Below, piece by piece: positions 53,586 through 64,000 of a DNA stretch of 64,000 bases (position 1 is its first letter; each line of letters opens with the position of its first letter). Below the pieces are notes generated by a model. The model made no database searches. It was not told the DNA's origin and saw nothing but the letters and a program-made list of their open reading frames with translations. Source of the DNA: Herbaspirillum huttiense. Lineage in GTDB: Bacteria; Pseudomonadota; Gammaproteobacteria; Burkholderiales; Burkholderiaceae_D. The position numbers and the translations under genes were made by a program. Location of the stretch: NCBI RefSeq assembly GCF_004367745.1, contig NZ_CP037993.1, positions 2,108,001 to 2,172,000 of the forward strand. Reading direction: 5' to 3'.

Positions 53586-54740
53586 TCAGCGCGGCGGATC
53601 CCGGAAAGGATTGTGCTCATTCAGCTCCGAGATATAGCCATCGATGCCATTGCTTTCACGCGACAGGAAATGTTCCACCGCATCGTAGAACCCCGGATGC
53701 GCCAGCCAGTGCGCCGACCAGGTCTTCTGCGGCAGGAAGCCGCGCGCCATCTTGTGCTCGCCCTGGGCACCGCCTTCGAACCAGGTGATCTTCTCGGCGA
53801 TGCAGAATTCCAGCGGCTGGTAATACGCCGTCTCGAAATGCAGGCAGGGCACGTGTTCCAGCGCGCCCCAGTAGCGGCCGTAGAGCGTGTCGGCGTCATA
53901 CACCGTCAGGGATGATGCGATCGGCTCCTCCCCCCGCAGCGCCACCGTCAGCAGCAGGTGCTGCGGCATGGTTTCACCGACGCGGCGGAAGAAATCCAGA
54001 TTCAGGTAAGGCGTGGAGTAGTGCGCTGCATAGGTGTGCCGATAGCAGCGGTTGAAGAAACGCCAGTGCGCCTCCGTGATCTCGGCCCCGCGCAGCCAGA
54101 CGAAACGCACCCCTTGCTCGGCTACCTTGCGCCGTTCGGCCAGGATGTTCTTGCGCTTCTTGCGGTCCAGCGTATCGACGAATTCCGAAAAATTGCCATA
54201 CCCTTCATTGTGCCAATGGAACTGCACCCCGCTGCGCAGCAGGTATCCCGCGTCAGCCAGCTGCTGCGCCTGTTCCGGCGGGGGATAGAGGATGTGCGTG
54301 GAGGAAACTTCATTTCGCTCCTGCAGCGCCCGTAGCGCGGCCACCAGAGCGCCGCGTGCGGTCTCATCGACAGCCATCAGGCGCGCACCGCGCACCGGCG
54401 TAAAGGGGATGGCCGAGAGCAGCTTGGGGTAGTACTCCACGCCATGCCGCTGGTAAGCCTCGGCCCAGGCCCAGTCGAAGACGTATTCGCCATACGAGTG
54501 AAACTTGCGGTACAGGGGCAGGGCGGCCACCAGTTGCTCCTGCTGGCCCTCGCCCTGCCACAGCGTCAGGTAATGCGGCTCCCAGCCGGACTCGGGACTG
54601 GCGCTGCCGCTCTCATGGAGCGCGTGCAGGAAGGCATAAGAAAGGAAGGGATTGCCCTCGGGCTGGGCGGCCACCAGCGCATCCCAGCGGGCCGGGCCGA
54701 TCTCGGCCAGAGAAGAAACGATTCGCGTGCGATAATCCAT
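53586..54740 (-). CDS. DUF482 family GNAT-like protein
   Basis: 384-residue member of the peptidogalycan-biosynthesis/DUF482 group, a GNAT-fold family related to FemX-like transferases. [17 protein letters not shown] near residues 31-47, the basic [15 protein letters not shown] near 195, and [18 protein letters not shown] near 345 are the conserved blocks. Biochemical function is not established. The ATG at 54740 begins MDYRTRIV and gives the usual family length. Divergent from nadE. Confidence 0.87.
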   Translation of the reverse strand: MDYRTRIVSSLAEIGPARWDALVAAQPEGNPFLSYAFLHALHESGSASPESGWEPHYLTLWQGEGQQEQLVAALPLYRKFHSYGEYVFDWAWAEAYQRHGVEYYPKLLSAIPFTPVRGARLMAVDETARGALVAALRALQERNEVSSTHILYPPPEQAQQLADAGYLLRSGVQFHWHNEGYGNFSEFVDTLDRKKRKNILAERRKVAEQGVRFVWLRGAEITEAHWRFFNRCYRHTYAAHYSTPYLNLDFFRRVGETMPQHLLLTVALRGEEPIASSLTVYDADTLYGRYWGALEHVPCLHFETAYYQPLEFCIAEKITWFEGGAQGEHKMARGFLPQKTWSAHWLAHPGFYDAVEHFLSRESNGIDGYISELNEHNPFRDPPR

Positions 54741-54860
54741 GGACTGCGAGTGACCTGCGAAAGTTGGCGCGGCCCTCGGCCCCGCTGGAACAGGCATTCT
54801 ACGCAAAATGAACAGAACGCGTCGCCGCCATGGCGAAGAGCACGGAGTCCAACACACGCT

Positions 54861-56918
54861 ATGCCTAGCCCCTTCTTCAATCTCTACAACCACGGTTTCG
54901 CCCGCGTCGCCGTAGCGGTGCCGGACTGCAAGGTGGCCGATCCCGGCTTCAACGCCGAGCGCACCATCGCCCTGGCCGAACAGGCCGCCGCCCGTGGCGC
55001 GGCCCTGGTGTCCTTCCCCGAACTGGGCCTGTCGGCCTACAGCTGCGAAGACCTGTTCCAGCAACGCGCCTTGCTGGAGGCTTCCCTGCAGGCATTGCAA
55101 TCGGTGCTGCAAGCTTCCCTTCGCATCGCCCCGGCCCTCATCGTCGGCCTGCCGCTGAAGGTCGATCACCAGCTCTACAACTGCGCGGTGGTCGTGCATG
55201 CCGGCCGCATCCTCGGCGTGGTGCCCAAGAGCTACCTGCCCAACTACAGCGAATTCTACGAAGCGCGCCAGTTCAGCAGCGCCGATTGCGCCGTCACCCG
55301 CCGCACCCGCCTGCTGGGCCAGGACGTGGACTTCGGCAGCCATCTGCTGTTCGAGATCGGCAATATCCCCGACTTCCGGTTCCATATCGAGATCTGCGAA
55401 GACGTATGGGTGCCGATCCCGCCGTCCTCCTTCGCCGCGTTGGCCGGTGCCACCGTGCTGGTGAACCTGTCGGCCTCCAACATCGTGGTCGGCAAGTCGG
55501 GTTACCGCCATCAGCTGGTGTCGCAGCAATCGGCGCGCTGCCTGGCGGCCTATCTGTATTCGTCGGCGGGCAATGGCGAGTCCACCACCGACCTGGCCTG
55601 GGATGGCCAGGCCCTGATCTGCGAGAACGGTGAACTGCTGGCCGAGTCCGAGCGCTTCGCCGAAGGCGGTCACGTGATCTATGCCGACATCGACCTGGAA
55701 CGCCTCTCGCGCGAGCGCTTCCACCAGACCACGTTTGGGCAGTCCGTGCGCCGCCATGCGGAGGAAGTGCGCCGCTTTGAAGTGGTGCGCTTCGACGTGC
55801 AGGTGCCGCTGGACCAGGATTTGCCGCTGCAGCGCCGGGTCGCGCGCTTCCCCTATGTGCCGGCCAACGCCGAACAGCGCGAACTGCGCTGCCGCGAGGT
55901 CTATAACATCCAGGTGCAGGCACTGGTGCAGCGCCTGTCGTCCTCCAACATCAAGAAGGTCGTCATCGGTGTCTCCGGCGGCCTCGATTCGACCCATGCG
56001 CTGCTGGTCTGCGCCAAGGCCATGGACAAGCTGGGCCTGCCGCGCGCCAACATCCTGGCCTATACCATGCCGGGCTTCGCCACCAGCAGCCGCACGCTGG
56101 TGCAGGCGCATCAGCTGATGGCGCAAGTGGGGTGTTCGGCGCAGGAGATCGATATCCGCCCCAGCTGCGAACACATGCTGAAGGACCTGGATCACCCGTA
56201 TTCACGCGGCGAGCCGGTCTATGACATCACCTTCGAGAACGTGCAGGCCGGCGAGCGCACCAATCACCTGTTCCGCCTGGCCAATCATCACGGTGCCATC
56301 GTCATCGGGACCGGCGACCTGTCCGAACTGGCGCTGGGCTGGTGCACCTACGGCGTGGGCGACCACATGTCGCATTACAACGTCAACGCCAGCGTACCCA
56401 AGACCCTCATCACCCACCTGGTGCGCTGGGTGGCGGAATCCGGTTCGCTGGAACTGAAGCAGCCGGAAGTGCTGATCCACATCCTCGAAACCGAAATCAG
56501 TCCGGAACTGGTGCCGGGCGCCTCCGACGGCGAACCGGGCCAGCGCACGCAGGATTTCATCGGTCCCTACGAGCTGCAGGATTTCAATCTCTATTACATC
56601 CTGCGCTATGGCTTCACGCCGGCCAAGGTGGCTTTCCTGGCGCACAGCGCCTGGCAAGACCGCAGCATCGGCCATTGGCCGGATGGGCTGCATGGGGCGC
56701 GCAACCAGTACAGCTTGCCGCAGATCAAGAAAAACCTGGGCATCTTCGTCTATCGCTTCTTCAAGACCAGCCAGTTCAAGCGCTCCTGCGTGCCCAATGC
56801 CCCCAAGGTCGGTTCGGGCGGCTCGCTCTCGCCGCGTGGTGATTGGCGTGCACCCAGCGATGGCGAGGCTACGGTCTGGTTGCAGGATCTGGAGCGCATT
56901 CCCGATCTGGAAGCCTGA
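54861..56918 (+). CDS. nadE: Glutamine-dependent NAD+ synthetase
   Basis: Makes NAD from deamido-NAD using glutamine; 685 residues. The N-terminal nitrilase-type glutaminase has its triad Glu54 (PELGLS), Lys123 ([18 protein letters not shown]) and Cys179 (EICEDVW). The C-terminal synthetase has the PP-loop SGGLDST at 372-378. This is the long, Mycobacterium-type NadE. glnB follows 181 bases later. Confidence 0.96.
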   Translation: MPSPFFNLYNHGFARVAVAVPDCKVADPGFNAERTIALAEQAAARGAALVSFPELGLSAYSCEDLFQQRALLEASLQALQSVLQASLRIAPALIVGLPLKVDHQLYNCAVVVHAGRILGVVPKSYLPNYSEFYEARQFSSADCAVTRRTRLLGQDVDFGSHLLFEIGNIPDFRFHIEICEDVWVPIPPSSFAALAGATVLVNLSASNIVVGKSGYRHQLVSQQSARCLAAYLYSSAGNGESTTDLAWDGQALICENGELLAESERFAEGGHVIYADIDLERLSRERFHQTTFGQSVRRHAEEVRRFEVVRFDVQVPLDQDLPLQRRVARFPYVPANAEQRELRCREVYNIQVQALVQRLSSSNIKKVVIGVSGGLDSTHALLVCAKAMDKLGLPRANILAYTMPGFATSSRTLVQAHQLMAQVGCSAQEIDIRPSCEHMLKDLDHPYSRGEPVYDITFENVQAGERTNHLFRLANHHGAIVIGTGDLSELALGWCTYGVGDHMSHYNVNASVPKTLITHLVRWVAESGSLELKQPEVLIHILETEISPELVPGASDGEPGQRTQDFIGPYELQDFNLYYILRYGFTPAKVAFLAHSAWQDRSIGHWPDGLHGARNQYSLPQIKKNLGIFVYRFFKTSQFKRSCVPNAPKVGSGGSLSPRGDWRAPSDGEATVWLQDLERIPDLEA

Positions 56919-56935
56919 AAAAACGGCTTTTTATG

Positions 56936-56968
56936 GCCCGGCTGGTTCAAGAAGGTTGAAAGCCGGGC
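56936..56968 (+). terminator. Hairpin after nadE
   Basis: GCCCGGCT/AGCCGGGC with an inner TTCAA/TTGAA stem and a GG bulge. It has no T-run, so it may be Rho-dependent or only stabilise mRNA. The glnB promoter probably lies just beyond (57000-57060). Confidence 0.5.
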
Positions 56969-57054
56969 ACGCCTGATTGACAATGTGCAAGTGGGCAGGG
57001 CGCCACGGTCTTGCCAGTAAAATAAGAACAAAGGTTGTATTCGCTATTCAATAG

Positions 57055-57438
<384 letters not shown>

Positions 57439-57465
57439 TCCACAGATCTTCGCGCATTGCGAAAG

Positions 57466-57490
57466 ACCGGCCACTGGCCGGTTTTTTTAC
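57466..57490 (+). terminator. Intrinsic terminator of glnB
   Basis: ACCGGCC/GGCCGGT stem, three-base loop, T-run of seven. Confidence 0.9.
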
Positions 57491-57554
57491 GTCTGCAGAA
57501 AAGCGCTGAGGGTGTGGCAGGTTATTGCGGCACGCTGTCCCAGGCTGCGCCAGA

Positions 57555-57629
57555 TTGACACAGCGTGACAATGGCGCTGGCGCAAGATCCCCTTGCAGAG
57601 CGGGTTTGCAGGCTGGCATGCGATTTGCC
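57555..57629 (+). promoter_or_regulatory. Sigma54 promoter and possible activator site for the aldehyde dehydrogenase gene
   Basis: TGGCATG-N4-TTGCC at 57614-57629 has the GG and GC pairs exactly ten bases apart and matches the -24/-12 consensus well. TTGACAC-AGC-GTGACAA at 57555-57571 is a near-perfect inverted repeat that may bind the AcoR-type activator. Transcription would start near 57640, about 60 bases before ATG 57702. Confidence 0.75.
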
Positions 57630-57701
57630 ATCTTGAGGGGTGAACGTCCGCTGCGGCCATGATCGCGGCGGGATTTCAACCATAACCCGAACGGAGACGA
57701 C

Positions 57702-59222
<1,521 letters not shown>

Positions 59223-59261
59223 TCGTGTGACTTCGTTTGACTCCTTGCAGCAAGGCAGCTT

Positions 59262-59300
59262 CGGCACCGGTCCGCAACTCTCGCGGCCGGTGCCGCTTTT
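59262..59300 (+). terminator. Terminator or attenuator between aldehyde dehydrogenase and DUF779 genes
   Basis: CGGCACCGG/CCGGTGCCG nine-pair stem with a 16-base loop and a CTTTTATT tail. Being inside an apparent operon, it may reduce expression of the second gene. Confidence 0.65.
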
Positions 59301-59334
59301 ATTGGCAGATCCAGACTCAACAGGAGAGCGGCGA

Positions 59335-59715
59335 ATGGATGCATTGCCCAGGGTGACGGCCACCGAGGCCACGGTGGAATTGCTGCGCCAGTTGAAGGCG
59401 CGGCATGGCGAGCTGATCTTTTTTCAATCCGGGGGCTGCTGCGATGGCAGTGCGCCGATGTGCTATCCGGCAGGCGACTTTACGCTGGGCGATACCGACG
59501 TGCATCTCGGGGAGATCGATGGCGTGCCGTTCTACATCGGCGCCGATCAGTTCGAATATTGGAAACACACGCAACTCATCATCGACGTGGTCAGCGGCAA
59601 CGGCGGCATGTTCTCGCTGGAGAACGGCAGCGGCAAGCGCTTCCTGACGCGCTCGCGGCTGTTTTCCGATGAGGAATATGACGCGCTTGCCCCGCTCAGT
59701 GCCCGCGTGACTTGA
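59335..59715 (+). CDS. DUF779 protein
   Basis: 126 residues. The conserved block LIFFQSGGCCDGSAPMCYPAGDF (three cysteines) and YWKHTQLIIDVVSGNGGMFSLEN are the DUF779 signature. These proteins are often encoded next to acetaldehyde dehydrogenase; function unproven, possibly binding metal or aiding the dehydrogenase. AGGAGA precedes ATG 59335; an earlier GTG at 59227 would place the hairpin inside the gene. The last 20 bases overlap the 3' end of the convergent acoR-type gene. Confidence 0.88.
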   Translation: MDALPRVTATEATVELLRQLKARHGELIFFQSGGCCDGSAPMCYPAGDFTLGDTDVHLGEIDGVPFYIGADQFEYWKHTQLIIDVVSGNGGMFSLENGSGKRFLTRSRLFSDEEYDALAPLSARVT

Positions 59716-61720
59716 AGCGGCGATAGAGCGTATTGCGCGACACCCCCAGCGCCTTGGCGGCAGCGCTGACGTTGCCGTCATGGGTGCGCAGGGCACGCTC
59801 GATGGCGGCCCATTCGCTGTCGTGCATGGACAACGGCTTTTCGTCCGTTTCTTCATGCGCTGCCGGGGCAGGCATCCCGCAAGCCGCCTGCAGCGGCGCA
59901 GCCTCGTCCAGAAAGTCATCTGGCAGGTGTTCCACCCCTATCCAGGCCTCGCCATCGGCCATGGCCAGGGCGGTGCGGATCAGGTTGGACAGTTGCCGCA
60001 GGTTGCCCGGCCAGCGGCTGGATTGCAGCAACGCCAGGGCCTTGGCATCGAAGCGCGGCGCGTGGCGGCCGCCTTCCTGTTCCAGGATGCGGTCGATCAG
60101 GGCGCCCAGGTCGCTGCGCTCGCGCAAGGCAGGCAGCTTTACCTGCAAACCGTTGATGCGGTAGTACAGGTCTTCACGGAAGGCATGGCGCGCCGCCATC
60201 TCGCGCAAGGGTTGATTGGTGGCGCATACCAGAGCGAAGTCCACCGGAATCACACGCTGGCTGCCCAGCGGCGTCACCGCACGTTCCTGCAGCACGCGCA
60301 GCAGGCGGCCCTGGAGGGCCAGCGGCATGTCGCCGATTTCATCGAGGAAGAGGGTGCCGCCCTGGGCTTGCGCGATCTTGCCCAGCGCGCCTTTGCGGCG
60401 GGCACCGGTGAAGGCGCCGTCTTCATAACCGAAGAGTTCGGCCTCGATCAGGTTCTCGGGAATGGCCGAGCAATTCACGGCCACGAAGGGCGCGGCGCCG
60501 CCCCGGGTTTGCGTGGTGTGGAAGCGCGCGCTTTCGCGGTGGATGGCCTGGGCCAGCCACTCCTTGCCGGTGCCGGTTTCGCCGGTGATGAGGACCGGGA
60601 TGTCGCGGTCGATCACCTTGCGCAACTTGGCGATGATGGCGCTCATGCGGGCGTCCCCGGTATCGAGGGCTTGCAGTCCGCCGCGCGGCTGGCCCGGATG
60701 GGGGCGCACAGGTGGGGCCGGGCGAGCAGATGGGCTGGCGGGAAGTATTTCCGGTGCCTCGATCACGGCTTCCCGCGCATTCTGGAAATGCTGGTCGCGC
60801 AGCCGCAGTTCGGCGCGGCCATGGATGCGGATGCCGTTGTGCAGGCACAGCTCCAGCAAGCCCGACGCAGCCTTGCGATGGTGTTCGAACAGCAGCGACA
60901 GCGGTACCCCGAAGAGCGACGCAAAAGTATGCGACTGCAGCGCCGAGAGCGTCAGTCCCAGCTGGAACTGCGCACTGCGGTTGGCCGCCAGGAAACGCCC
61001 TCCCGGTGTGAAACTGACGATGCCTTCGACCAGCGTACCCACGAATTCGGCGCGGCTGTGGAAGTGCAGGGTGATGCAATCGGGGAAGCTGCCGGCCAGC
61101 AGGTGGTTTTCAATCATCTGCGCCGACATGCGCACCAGGGCCATGGTGTGCTTGTGGAAGCTGCCGCATTCGCCCGAGACATCCAGCACCCCCAGGACCT
61201 GGCCGCGATGGTCGAAGATGGGGGCGGCCGAACAGGTCAGGAAGCGGTTGGCATCCAGGTAGTGCTGCTGGGCGTGCACGGTGGTGGGCTTCTGCTCGAA
61301 GAGGGCCGTGCCGATGGCATTGGTGCCGCGCAATTGTTCGGACCAGCGTCCCCCGGGGCCAAGGGCCACGCGGTCGGCCTTGGCCAGGAAATCGCTGTCG
61401 CCCAGCGTATGCAGGATGGTGCCTTCGGCGTCCGAGAGGAGCACCATGCTGTGGGTATTGCGGATCTGGTCGTAGAGGGTTTCCATGACCGGGCGGGCAT
61501 GGCCGGAGAGGGCCTGGTTGGCTTCCAGCGTCTGGGCCAGGTCGGCGCGCGAGAGTGAATCCAGGTCGGGCCGCTGGCCGCGCGTGATGCCGTAGGACGA
61601 GCTGCGCTGGTGCGAGCGTTCGATGGCCTGCAGGTCCGGCACGCCATCGGCGCTGGCCTGCACCAGGGGCGAAGCGCCCAGCAATGCACCGGCACCGGGC
61701 CGGTTTGCCTGGTATTGCAT
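59696..61720 (-). CDS. acoR: Sigma54-dependent activator, AcoR-like
   Basis: 674-residue enhancer-binding protein. The N-terminal GAF sensory domain covers about 80-205, an additional PAS-like region about 225-325, and the AAA+ domain about 355-580 has Walker A GETGTGKE (380-387), GAFTGA (435-440, the sigma54 contact loop) and Walker B TLFLDEIGD. The Fis-type helix-turn-helix ends the protein (AAKALGVSRNTLYRRFKSR). AAGGAG precedes ATG 61720. It is expected to activate the aldehyde dehydrogenase promoter in response to acetaldehyde or acetoin. Confidence 0.93.
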   Translation of the reverse strand: MQYQANRPGAGALLGASPLVQASADGVPDLQAIERSHQRSSSYGITRGQRPDLDSLSRADLAQTLEANQALSGHARPVMETLYDQIRNTHSMVLLSDAEGTILHTLGDSDFLAKADRVALGPGGRWSEQLRGTNAIGTALFEQKPTTVHAQQHYLDANRFLTCSAAPIFDHRGQVLGVLDVSGECGSFHKHTMALVRMSAQMIENHLLAGSFPDCITLHFHSRAEFVGTLVEGIVSFTPGGRFLAANRSAQFQLGLTLSALQSHTFASLFGVPLSLLFEHHRKAASGLLELCLHNGIRIHGRAELRLRDQHFQNAREAVIEAPEILPASPSARPAPPVRPHPGQPRGGLQALDTGDARMSAIIAKLRKVIDRDIPVLITGETGTGKEWLAQAIHRESARFHTTQTRGGAAPFVAVNCSAIPENLIEAELFGYEDGAFTGARRKGALGKIAQAQGGTLFLDEIGDMPLALQGRLLRVLQERAVTPLGSQRVIPVDFALVCATNQPLREMAARHAFREDLYYRINGLQVKLPALRERSDLGALIDRILEQEGGRHAPRFDAKALALLQSSRWPGNLRQLSNLIRTALAMADGEAWIGVEHLPDDFLDEAAPLQAACGMPAPAAHEETDEKPLSMHDSEWAAIERALRTHDGNVSAAAKALGVSRNTLYRRFKSRGH

Positions 61721-61873
61721 CCTTGTCTCCTTGGGACCTCTGGCGGTCCTTGTTCCCCCTTGTGTCGGCTTTCTTCTCTGATGGGAAGCTGAGGGTGAAC
61801 AAGCATAACCGATTAATGCGGCAGGAGGACAAATTGAAACAGCATTTGCAGCGCGTCCGAAGTGAAGGCAAAA

Positions 61874-61893
61874 TACTGTATATAAATACAGTA
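61874..61893 (+). promoter_or_regulatory. LexA (SOS) box
   Basis: TACTGTATATAAATACAGTA has the CTGT-N8-ACAG core, and differs from a perfect palindrome at a single pair. Its last base is the A of the radical SAM ATG start codon. The TATAAAT inside it could be the -10 of the controlled promoter. Confidence 0.9.
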
Positions 61894-63170
61894 TGGATGA
61901 GCTTTCCGTGGCTTCCTTCCCCAAATTCCCGCAGGGCATTGCCCGGCCTTTTCCAGAGCAGCCGACCCGGTCGGCCGCATCGGGCGAGGACGACGCGACC
62001 CTGACGCCAGAAACCTTCATCCATCGCGATCAGACCGCCCAGAAAGGGCGGGGCGCGGTCACCAACCTGCGTGGGCGCTATGAATCGGTGGCGCGGGAAG
62101 AGTTCGACGATGGCTGGCAGTCCGTCCGTTTTGCCGAGTCCCGGCCGCAGGCGGCTGAGAGCCCGGAGGAGGATGAGCCCCCCCGCCTGAAGACCATCGT
62201 CACCGAGGAAGACGCCCGCTCCATCATCACCCGCAACAGCTCGCCGGATTTGCCGTTTTCGCTTTCGCTCAATCCCTACCGGGGCTGTGAGCACGGCTGC
62301 ATCTATTGCTTCGCCCGGCCCTCGCACAGCTACCTGGGCCTGTCCCCTGGGCTGGATTTTGAAAGCCGGCTGGTGGCCAAGCGCAATGCCCCCGAGGTGC
62401 TGCTGCGCGAACTGGCCAAGCCGTCCTATGAACCCGACACCATCACGGTGGGCATCAATACCGACGCCTACCAGCCCATCGAGCGCGAGCGCCAGCTGAC
62501 CCGGCGCATCCTGCAGATCCTGCACGATTGCGAGAACCCGGTGGCGCTCATCACCAAGTCCTCGCTGATTGAGCGCGATATCGATCTGCTGGCCCCCATG
62601 GCGGCCAAAGGGCAGGCCATCGTCGCGGTGACGATTACCACGCTGGATGCGGCCATCGCGCGCACGCTGGAGCCACGCGCAGCCAGCCCGGCGCGGCGAT
62701 TGCGGGTGATCCGCACGCTGGCCGAGGCGGGCATTCCGGTGAGCGTGTCGATTGCGCCGGTGATCCCCTTCGTCACCGAACCGGACCTGGAACGCGTCAT
62801 GGAAGCGGCCGTGGAGGCCGGGGCGCGCCAGGCGGGCTACATCGTGCTGCGCCTGCCCTGGGAAGTCAGCCCGCTGTTTCGCCAGTGGCTGCAGGCACAT
62901 TTCCCCGACCGTGCGGCGCGAGTGATGAACCGCATCCAGGACATGCGCGGCGGCAAGGATTACGACGCCGATTTCGCCACCCGCATGCGCGGCACCGGGG
63001 TCTGGGCCGATTTGCTGCATCAGCGCTTCGAGAAGGCCAGCCGGCGCCTGGGAATCGATCATCGCAATCGGGCTTTTGCTACCCTGGATGCCAGCCGCTT
63101 CAAGCGGCCAATGGTGGTGCCGGCGGGGCAGGGGCGCTCGGCGGGCGATGCCCAGCTGGATTTGTTCTGA
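61893..63170 (+). CDS. PA0069-family radical SAM protein (SplB-like)
   Basis: 425 residues. The radical SAM cluster is at Cys132, Cys136 and Cys139 (CEHGCIYCF), flanked by LSLNPYRG and ARPSHSYLGLSPGLDFES, and later blocks GINTDAYQPIERERQLTR and VIPFVTEPDLE are typical of the PA0069 family, distant from spore photoproduct lyase. Reaction unknown. The ATG at 61893 touches the LexA box; if the transcript starts within or after the box, GTG 61908 could be the true start. SOS control suggests a DNA-damage role. Confidence 0.9.
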   Translation: MDELSVASFPKFPQGIARPFPEQPTRSAASGEDDATLTPETFIHRDQTAQKGRGAVTNLRGRYESVAREEFDDGWQSVRFAESRPQAAESPEEDEPPRLKTIVTEEDARSIITRNSSPDLPFSLSLNPYRGCEHGCIYCFARPSHSYLGLSPGLDFESRLVAKRNAPEVLLRELAKPSYEPDTITVGINTDAYQPIERERQLTRRILQILHDCENPVALITKSSLIERDIDLLAPMAAKGQAIVAVTITTLDAAIARTLEPRAASPARRLRVIRTLAEAGIPVSVSIAPVIPFVTEPDLERVMEAAVEAGARQAGYIVLRLPWEVSPLFRQWLQAHFPDRAARVMNRIQDMRGGKDYDADFATRMRGTGVWADLLHQRFEKASRRLGIDHRNRAFATLDASRFKRPMVVPAGQGRSAGDAQLDLF

Positions 63171-63228
63171 GGCAGACGGCCGGCGGCTGGTAAGATCCGC
63201 GTTTTAGTCCGTTTCTTCACTTCTCTGC

Positions 63229-64000
63229 ATGCACACTCTGGAACAACTGCGCAGCGGCGCGCTGGAAGGCATTACCCGCCTGTCTCTCTCGTGCGGCCTG
63301 CGCGAATTCCCGCCAGAAATCTTCACCCTGGCTGAAACCCTTGAGATTCTGGACCTCAGCGGCAACGAACTGACTGCCTTGCCCGACGACCTGCCGCGTT
63401 TGCACCGGCTGCGCATCGTCTTCTGTTCCGACAATCCCTTCACCGAATTGCCCGCCGTACTGGGACGCTGTCCGTCGCTGGAGATGATCGGATTCAAGGC
63501 CAACCGGATCGAGCACGTTCCTGCCGAATCGCTGCCACCCACGCTGCGCTGGCTGGTGCTGACCGACAACCGCATTGAACAGCTGCCATCGAGCATCGGG
63601 CAGTGCCCCCGCCTGCAGAAGCTGATGCTGGCGGGTAACCGCTTACGCACGCTGCCGCCGGAACTGGCGGCCTGCCGCAACCTGGAACTGCTGCGCCTGT
63701 CGGCCAATGCGCTGGAGGCGTTTCCGCATTGGCTGCTGACCCTGCCACGCCTGAGCTGGCTGGCCATGGCGGGCAATCCCTGGTGTGAAGCGGTGGAGGA
63801 AACGGCGGACCGCAACGCGCAAGTCGCGGCCATCGATTGGGATGATCTGGCCTTGGGCGAAAAGCTGGGGGAAGGCGCCTCCGGTGTGATCCACGCTGCC
63901 CGCTGGACCGTGGAAGACAGGTCGCAGCCATTGGCGGTAAAACTCTTCAAGGGCGCGGTCACCAGCGATGGACTGCCCGAGCGCGAGATGGCGGCCTGCA
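63229..64000 (+). CDS. Leucine-rich-repeat protein kinase, N-terminal part
   Basis: Open frame of 257 complete codons that runs off the right edge. Residues about 15-195 form leucine-rich repeats with period about 23 (LEILDLSGNELTALP, LRWLVLTDNRIEQLP, LQKLMLAGNRLRTLP, LELLRLSANALEAFP). From about 205 a protein kinase domain starts: GEKLGEGASGVIHAA is the glycine loop and LAVKLFKG has the ATP-binding lysine. Bacterial LRR kinases of this kind are known in proteobacteria, but their targets are not. No signal peptide, so it is probably cytoplasmic. The rest of the kinase is outside the window. Confidence 0.88.
   Translation, partial: MHTLEQLRSGALEGITRLSLSCGLREFPPEIFTLAETLEILDLSGNELTALPDDLPRLHRLRIVFCSDNPFTELPAVLGRCPSLEMIGFKANRIEHVPAESLPPTLRWLVLTDNRIEQLPSSIGQCPRLQKLMLAGNRLRTLPPELAACRNLELLRLSANALEAFPHWLLTLPRLSWLAMAGNPWCEAVEETADRNAQVAAIDWDDLALGEKLGEGASGVIHAARWTVEDRSQPLAVKLFKGAVTSDGLPEREMAAC

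Noticed and set aside
57515..57531. TGGCAG-TTATTGC as a sigma54 promoter
   Set aside because: GG and GC are nine bases apart rather than ten; the site at 57614 has correct spacing and better consensus.

Overview
The window is GC-rich, gene-dense chromosomal DNA from a betaproteobacterium, most likely Oxalobacteraceae and Herbaspirillum-like. This rests on the protein types (PA0069-type radical SAM, long glutamine-dependent NadE next to glnB, AcoR/acetaldehyde dehydrogenase/DUF779), TTG/ATG start usage and gene order. Several neighbourhoods are ancient ones shared with enteric bacteria: rnr-rlmB, lpxH-ppiB beside a divergent cysS, darP divergent from pmbA, and rne divergent from rluC. I found no prophage, insertion sequence, plasmid gene or CRISPR array; the region looks like stable core genome with short accessory patches. 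All identifications come from reading the sequence; no database search was run.

Layout. 1-3.7 kb: a peptide/glutathione-type ABC importer operon (minus strand, cut by the left edge). 4.1-6.0 kb: a one-cysteine OhrR/MarR regulator and a secreted HSL-type hydrolase, each preceded by the same operator-like sequence. 6.1-12.6 kb: carboxylesterase, unknown secreted protein, mog, darP, pmbA, GNAT and a DHA2 exporter. 12.7-16.3 kb: photolyase, chemoreceptor with a probable FliA promoter, then a hairpin-rich spacer with a partly duplicated terminator/tRNA-Leu end. 16.5-20.7 kb: rnr, rlmB, cysE. 20.8-25.6 kb (minus): an envelope operon of TPR protein, L,D-transpeptidase, two cyclophilins and lpxH. 25.8-30.5 kb: cysS, an AlkA-like glycosylase, accA, tilS. 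30.7-33.6 kb: small secreted proteins, namely three tandem acid-shock-like paralogues, a double PsiF-repeat protein and a DUF1311 protein, with a LysE exporter among them. 33.9-38.8 kb: coiled-coil membrane protein, FtsX-type permease, truncated haemoglobin, rmuC. 38.9-41.9 kb (minus): moaA-mobA-moeA. 42.3-50.5 kb: rne with a long leader, divergent rluC-HAD-Rieske-sppA, and an RsmI-like methyltransferase. 50.6-57.4 kb: ppx behind a Pho box, an orphan ferric-iron binding protein, a DUF482 protein, nadE and glnB. 57.5-61.7 kb: sigma54 promoter, aldehyde dehydrogenase, DUF779 and the AcoR-type activator. 61.9-64 kb: a radical SAM gene under a near-perfect LexA box, and the 5' part of an LRR protein kinase gene.

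The most informative signals are regulatory: paired OhrR-type operators, a Pho box correctly placed before ppx, a sigma54 promoter matched with a nearby enhancer-binding protein gene, and a LexA box touching the radical SAM start codon. The least explained protein-coding features are the three tandem Ala/Lys/His-rich secreted proteins and the TPR/L,D-transpeptidase pair that appear to share a C-terminal NTF2-like domain.
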